A stretch of 32,891 nt of DNA from Ramlibacter sp. (lineage in GTDB: Bacteria; Pseudomonadota; Gammaproteobacteria; Burkholderiales; Burkholderiaceae_C), in the NCBI RefSeq assembly GCF_028291745.1, contig NZ_JAQGNQ010000025.1:1-32891 (forward strand), read 5' to 3'. Positions 29,093-32,891 of this stretch are shown one piece after another; positions within the stretch are counted from its first letter, which is position 1; the number at the start of each line of letters is the position of its first letter. The translations under genes were made by a program, and so were the position numbers. The notes under the pieces were generated by a model. That model was not told the origin of the DNA. It was given only the letters and a program-made list of their open reading frames with translations, and ran no database searches.

Positions 29093-30171
29093 GTTCTCTG
29101 CCTCCCGCGCCGCCTTCGCCCGAGCTGGCGTCGGTGCTGCCGGCACCTGCCCCGGCCGCGCCGCCGTTCGTGCCGGGATCGGTGCGCGCCGCCACCGTCT
29201 CGCGCGCCACGCTGTTCGCGCTGGCGCTGATCGCCGGCGTGGCGCTGCTCTCCAGCGTGATGCTGTGGCAGCGCCTGTCGGCCATCCAGGAGCAGCTGGC
29301 GCGCCAGAGCGCGGACACCGGCGCGAACGCCATCGAGGCGCGAACGCTGGCTCGCCAGGCGCAGGACGTCGCCCGCGATGCGGTCGCCCGCCAGGCCGTG
29401 CTGGAGCAGCGCCTGTCCGAGGTCTCGCTGCAGCGCAGCCAGCTCGAGGACCTGATGCAAAGCCTCTCGCGCTCGCGCGACGAGAACCTGGTCGTCGACG
29501 TCGAGTCGGCATTGCGCCTGGCCCAGCAGCAGACCCAGCTCACCGGCAGTGCCGAGCCGCTGCTGGCGGCGCTGCGCACCGCCGACCAGCGCCTGGCGCG
29601 CGCCGCGCAGCCGCGGCTCGCCCGCGTGCGGGCCGCCATCGCGCGTGACGTCGACCGCATCCGCTCGGCACCGGTGACCGACGTGCCCGGGCTGCTCGCG
29701 CGCCTCGACGAGATGGTGCGCCAGGTCGACGAACTCCCGCTCGCCAATGCCGTGCCCGCGCGGACCTTGAAGGCCGTGCCCCGCAAGCCAGCCGCGACGA
29801 CGGCCGCGCTCTGGTGGGAGCGCTGGCGTGACGCCGTGCTGGAAGACGCGCGCGGCCTGGTCCGCGTGAGCCGCATCGACGAACCCGACGCCGTGCTGCT
29901 GGCCCCCGACCAGGCTTTCTTCCTGCGCGAGAACCTCAAGCTCAAGCTGCTGAACGCGCGTTTTTCGCTGCTGGCGCGCCAGAGCGACTCCGCGCGCTCC
30001 GACGTGGCGACGGCGAGCGCCGCGCTGGCCAAGTATTTCGATGGCACTTCGCGCCGCACGCAGGCCGTGGCCGGCCAGCTGCAGCAGGTGCAGGCGCAAG
30101 TGCGCATCGCGGAGCTGCCGCGCATCGAGGACACGCTGGCCGCGCTGGCAACGGCCGCGGCCGGAAAGTAG
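29089..30171 (+). CDS. hemX: HemX-family membrane protein
   Basis: 360 residues: Pro/Ala-rich cytoplasmic N-terminus (1-35), one membrane span at about 41-60 (TLFALALIAGVALLSSVMLW), a long helical region with coiled-coil character (63-130) and a periplasmic domain with WWERWRDAVLEDARGLVRVSRID and LAPDQAFFLRENLKLKLLNARFSLL, the hallmark of HemX (PF04375). Often labelled uroporphyrin-III C-methyltransferase, but no SAM-binding motif is present, so catalysis is doubtful. The ATGA overlap with hemD and the six-base gap to hemY place it in the haem operon, probably helping organise the enzymes at the membrane (inference). Confidence 0.93.
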   Translation: MSSLPPAPPSPELASVLPAPAPAAPPFVPGSVRAATVSRATLFALALIAGVALLSSVMLWQRLSAIQEQLARQSADTGANAIEARTLARQAQDVARDAVARQAVLEQRLSEVSLQRSQLEDLMQSLSRSRDENLVVDVESALRLAQQQTQLTGSAEPLLAALRTADQRLARAAQPRLARVRAAIARDVDRIRSAPVTDVPGLLARLDEMVRQVDELPLANAVPARTLKAVPRKPAATTAALWWERWRDAVLEDARGLVRVSRIDEPDAVLLAPDQAFFLRENLKLKLLNARFSLLARQSDSARSDVATASAALAKYFDGTSRRTQAVAGQLQQVQAQVRIAELPRIEDTLAALATAAAGK

Positions 30172-30177
30172 GCGGGC

Positions 30178-31431
30178 ATGCGGGCGGCGCTCTGGCTCCT
30201 GGTCCTGTTCGCCATCGCGGCGGCGGTGGCCCTGTTCGCGGGCAACAACCAGGGCTCGGTCACGCTGTTCTGGCCGCCTTATCGCATCGACCTGTCGCTC
30301 AATCTCGTGCTGCTGTTGTTGCTGGCGGCGTTCTTCGTCGTGCACACGGCGATGGGGGCGCTGTCGGCGCTGTTCGAGCTGCCGCGGCAGGCGCTGCGCT
30401 GGCGCACCCAGCAGAAGGAACGCGCGATGCACGCATCGCTGCTGGAGGCGCTGTCGCACCTGCTGGCCGGCCGCTACATCCGTGCCCGCACGTCCGCCGA
30501 AGACGTGCTGGCGCAGGAGGCGTCGCTCAGCGCCTCGCGCCAACGGCCGGCCAACGCCAGCCAGCTGCGCGCGATCGCCCACCTGCTGGCCGCCGAATCC
30601 GCGCAGGCGCTGCAGGACCGCGCGGCCCGCGAGGAGCACCTGCAGCTGGCGCTGGAGCAGGCCTCGGCGCGCGACGCGCAGGAGACCCGCGATGGCGCGC
30701 TGTTGCGGGCCGCCCGCTGGGCGCTGGAGGACCGCGAGCCCGAGGCCGCGATGCGGGCCCTGCACGCCCTGCCGCTGGGCGCCGGCCGGCGCACGCTGGC
30801 CCTGCGCACGCGGCTGCGCGCCTCGCGCCAGGCGGGCAAGCCGTTGGAGGCGCTCGAGACTGCGCGGCTGCTGGCCAAGCACCATGCCTTCTCACCGGTG
30901 GCGGCACGCACCATCGTGCGCGGCCTGGCGGTCGACCTGCTCAATGGCGCCTACGACACCGCGCAACTGCAGCGCGCCTGGAACACGCTGGAGCCGGCCG
31001 AGCGACTGATCCCCGAAGTGGCGATCCACGGCGCGCAACGCCTCACCTCGCTGCGTGGCGATGCGCGGCTCGCGCGCGACTGGCTGCTGCCGGTGTGGGA
31101 GGCGCAAGCCGACCTGGGCGACACGCTGCGGGTGAAGCTGGTGTGCGCGCTGGAAGAGGGCATGGAATCCCTCGACGCGGTTTGGCTCGCCCGCATCGAG
31201 GCGGCGCAGAAGGCAAACCCGCGCGACGCCACGCTGCAATACCTGGCCGGCATGGCCTGCATGAAGCGGCAGTTGTGGGGCAAGGCGCAGCAGCTGCTGA
31301 CGCAAGCGGCACTGGGCCTGCAGGACGCCAAGCTGCACCGCGCCGCGTGGCGCGCACTGGCCGAACTGGCAGAGCAGCGCGAAGACGCGTCGGCGGCGGC
31401 GGTGGCGTGGAAGAGGGCGGCGGGGGAGTAG
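30178..31431 (+). CDS. hemY: HemY-family TPR membrane protein
   Basis: 417 residues. Two N-terminal membrane spans (about 2-21 and 40-63) with the HemY_N signature NNQGSVTLFWPPYRIDLSLN between them, then a helical TPR-type domain (about 85-410; ALEDREPEAAMRALHALP, LAGMACMKRQLWGKAQQLL, HRAAWRALAELAEQRED). This is the proteobacterial HemY, not the Bacillus protoporphyrinogen oxidase of the same name; no FAD motif is seen. Last gene of hemCDXY, ending about 130 bases before a bidirectional terminator. Confidence 0.93.
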   Translation: MRAALWLLVLFAIAAAVALFAGNNQGSVTLFWPPYRIDLSLNLVLLLLLAAFFVVHTAMGALSALFELPRQALRWRTQQKERAMHASLLEALSHLLAGRYIRARTSAEDVLAQEASLSASRQRPANASQLRAIAHLLAAESAQALQDRAAREEHLQLALEQASARDAQETRDGALLRAARWALEDREPEAAMRALHALPLGAGRRTLALRTRLRASRQAGKPLEALETARLLAKHHAFSPVAARTIVRGLAVDLLNGAYDTAQLQRAWNTLEPAERLIPEVAIHGAQRLTSLRGDARLARDWLLPVWEAQADLGDTLRVKLVCALEEGMESLDAVWLARIEAAQKANPRDATLQYLAGMACMKRQLWGKAQQLLTQAALGLQDAKLHRAAWRALAELAEQREDASAAAVAWKRAAGE

Positions 31432-31449
31432 GCCCGACGGCTCGCCGGT

Positions 31450-31554
31450 CTTGCTCCTTCCCCCGTCGGGGGAAGGCTGGGATGGCGGCGCTGCGCGCAC
31501 GCGCCGGCCGGAGCGCCCCCACCCCAGACCTGCCCCGCAGTGGGAGGGGGTAAG
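31450..31554. repeat. C-rich intergenic repeat pair, copy 2
   Basis: The left part has the hairpin CCTTCCCCCGTCGGGGGAAGG (31451-31470, arms of nine bases) followed by CTGGGATGG; the right part GAGCGCCCCCACCCCAG (31518-31534) continues to GTGGGAGGGGG. The two parts are roughly inverted copies of each other and of the repeat at 24505-24546. It fills most of the hemY-rne gap. Confidence 0.6.
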
Positions 31555-31562
31555 ACCCAACA

Positions 31563-31588
31563 AAAAGGGCGCCCGAGGGCGCCCTTTT
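31563..31588. terminator. Bidirectional terminator between hemY and rne
   Basis: AAAAGGGCGCCC (31563-31574), loop GA, GGGCGCCCTTTT (31577-31588): a 12-bp stem with T-tracts on both strands. It ends the hemCDXY transcript from the left and the rne transcript from the right. Confidence 0.85.
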
Positions 31589-31606
31589 CTCACCGCATGC
31601 GGCCGC

Positions 31607-32891
31607 TCAGAACGGCAACTGCAGGTTGCGCAGGTCGCGCTTGGTCTCCACCAGCACCAGCGGGCCTTCCTGGCTTTCGGCCACCGGCGGCCGCTCGCGC
31701 GGGACGTGCACGGGCTTGGTCTCGGCCGCCATCGCGGCTTGCGCGGCGGCGATCTTGTCGGCATCCGACAGCACCCACTGCAGCCCCGAGCCTTCGGCGA
31801 CGTTCTTCAGGTCATCGATCGGCAGGCGGAAAGCCTGAACGCGCGGCACGTGCTGCGTGTCCATCGCTGCTGCAGCGGCCACCGGCGCTGCTTGCACCGG
31901 CGGTTGCTGACGCTGCGGCTGCTGCGGCTGCGCTGGCGTGGCCGAGGCATGGTGCTCCTCGGGCAAGGGCGCGTTGCCGGCAAACACCTCCTGCTCCGCC
32001 GCGGACACCTCGGCGCCGACAGCCACGGCCTCGCCGTTGGGGCGCTCGGCACGCTCGCCACGTTCACGGCGGTCACGGCCATAGCGGTCACGCGAGCGGC
32101 GGTCGCGGCGGCCGTCGCCTTCCGCGCCCTCGGCATTCGTCTCCCGGCCGTCGTCGAAGTGCGTGTGCGACTCCAGCACCGGATCGGCGGCCGGCATCGC
32201 CTGCGCAGGGGCCGGCTCGGTCAGCGCGCCCACCGAACCGGCAGCGCCGGCCAGCGCGTCGGCACCAACCTCGGCCTGCCACTCCTCGCGCGGGCCGCGC
32301 TCGCGGCGCTCGCCGCGTTCGCCGCGTTCGCCGCGGCCGCCCCGTTCGCCCCGCGGCGGACGGTCCTGGCGCTGCTCGGGAGCGACGCCTTCACCACCAG
32401 CGACCTCGGTCGGCAGCGGCTGCTCGCCTTGCTCGGGCGGGCGGCCATCCAGCACCGCACGGTCGGCTTCCGCCTGCCGTTCGGTTTCGCGGCGCTGGCG
32501 CGCCTCGAAACGGTCGCGGCTTTCGCGCGGTTCGCGGTCGTCGCGGCCCTCGCGTGGTTCACGCGGCTCGCGCACCTCACGCACTTCGCGCGGCTCGCGG
32601 GCTTCGCGTCCCTCACGCGCTTCGCGCGGCTCGCGCACTTCACGAGGTTCACGCGGCTCACGAGGTTCACGCGGCTCACGAGTTTCACGACCCTCACGCG
32701 CTTCGCGCGGCTCGCGGCCTTCACGCGGCTCGCGGCCCTCGCGCGCTTCGCGCCCTTCACGGGGCTCGCGCGGCTCGCGCTGCTCACGGCCTTCACCGCG
32801 GCCATCGCCACGGCCGTCGCCACGACCCCGCTCACCGCGCTCGCGCCGGCCTTGCTGGCCCTCGCCGCGCGCCTGCTGGCCTTCGCCACGC
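31607..32891 (-). CDS. rne: Ribonuclease E, C-terminal part (5' end outside window)
   Basis: 427 residues of the low-complexity scaffold half of RNase E; the catalytic half lies beyond the window. From the edge: RGEGQQ-type Gly/Arg-rich repeats, 30 Arg-Glu-X triplets, RDRFEARQRRETERQ, a second RGERGGRGERGERG patch, an acidic/Ala-rich linker, a Gln/Pro-rich stretch (AQPQQPQRQQPP) and a conserved end (VQAFRLPIDDLKNVAEGSGL, VHVPRERPPV, PLVLVETKRDLRNLQLPF). That end matches what I know of burkholderial RNase E/G termini. In this region RNA and degradosome partners bind. The assignment rests on the C-terminus only. Confidence 0.82.
   Translation of the reverse strand, partial: RGEGQQARGEGQQGRRERGERGRGDGRGDGRGEGREQREPREPREGREAREGREPREGREPREAREGRETREPREPREPREPREVREPREAREGREAREPREVREVREPREPREGRDDREPRESRDRFEARQRRETERQAEADRAVLDGRPPEQGEQPLPTEVAGGEGVAPEQRQDRPPRGERGGRGERGERGERRERGPREEWQAEVGADALAGAAGSVGALTEPAPAQAMPAADPVLESHTHFDDGRETNAEGAEGDGRRDRRSRDRYGRDRRERGERAERPNGEAVAVGAEVSAAEQEVFAGNAPLPEEHHASATPAQPQQPQRQQPPVQAAPVAAAAAMDTQHVPRVQAFRLPIDDLKNVAEGSGLQWVLSDADKIAAAQAAMAAETKPVHVPRERPPVAESQEGPLVLVETKRDLRNLQLPF
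32519..32788 (-). repeat. Tandem Arg-Glu-X coding repeat in rne
   Basis: 270 bases encode exactly 30 consecutive tripeptides; 29 begin Arg-Glu and one reads Arg-Asp-Asp. The third residue is Pro (13 times), Gly, Ala, Val, Thr, Gln or Ser. At DNA level it is a degenerate 9-base repeat. It produces a strongly alternating charged segment. Confidence 0.9.

Noticed and set aside
29089..30171. Uroporphyrin-III C-methyltransferase activity for HemX
   Set aside because: No SAM-binding motifs; the sequence is a single-span coiled-coil membrane protein, so the common enzyme label was not used.
30178..31431. Protoporphyrinogen oxidase reading of hemY
   Set aside because: No FAD-binding motif; two membrane spans plus TPR-like helices match the proteobacterial HemY family instead.
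32221..32889. 222-codon Ala/Arg/Val-rich frame overlapping rne on the same strand
   Set aside because: It is the frame-shifted reading of the Arg-Glu-X repeat tract; the rne frame has the conserved C-terminus.

Overview
This is a GC-rich, densely packed chromosomal window. Its gene order is typical of Betaproteobacteria, most likely Burkholderiales: ispB / rplU-rpmA-obgE-proB, rppH-proS, hemA-prfA-prmC-grxD, argH / AlgZ-AlgR-like pair, ppc / hemC-hemD-hemX-hemY / rne. The genus cannot be fixed from the sequence alone. About 32 protein genes are supported. No tRNA, rRNA or CRISPR array was seen, and no gap between genes exceeds 300 bases.

Layout. (1) Positions 1-7671: the 5' part of ispB (minus) diverges from a translation and cell-growth block, rplU-rpmA-obgE-proB. 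A cluster of intergenic palindromes follows, then the minus-strand pair rppH/CNP1-like gene, and proS overlapping a lytic transglycosylase gene. (2) Positions 7672-10245: the only clearly mobile piece, a complete IS30-family element that split an existing palindromic repeat. Next to it is a stand-alone Lon-type AAA+ ATPase gene (minus), and a gap with an orphan rightward terminator. (3) Positions 10246-13929: the minus-strand run hemA-prfA-prmC-grxD, covering the first step of tetrapyrrole synthesis, peptide release factor 1, its glutamine methyltransferase and a monothiol glutaredoxin. (4) Positions 14011-16867: a small membrane protein, yaaA, a 2OG-Fe(II) oxygenase and queF on plus. (5) Positions 16869-20989: dinB, an FMN alpha-hydroxy-acid dehydrogenase and argH on minus. 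(6) Positions 21095-24462: a LytS/AlgZ-type kinase with a LytTR response regulator, an AI-2E-family permease and a DUF3297 protein on plus. (7) Positions 24553-32891: ppc on minus, divergent from hemC-hemD-hemX-hemY on plus, which converges on the 3' part of rne (minus) at a bidirectional terminator.

How the genes work together. Haem biosynthesis is split between hemA (with prfA/prmC) and hemCD-hemXY. Several neighbours serve translation (L21, L27, Obg, ProRS, RF1, PrmC, QueF) or stress tolerance (YaaA, Pol IV, Grx). The gaps are rich in palindromic repeats of at least three families.

I looked for a previously undescribed multi-gene system (defence, secretion, biosynthetic cluster) and saw none. 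The most interesting signals are smaller: the IS30 insertion inside a palindrome whose two arms can still be rejoined, a possible small RNA ending at the orphan terminator near 10240, a 30-copy Arg-Glu-X tract in RNase E, a leader hairpin at the start of the rplU transcript, the protease-less Lon-like ATPase, and a strong ribosome-binding site that opens an out-of-frame mini-ORF over the start of the sensor kinase gene.
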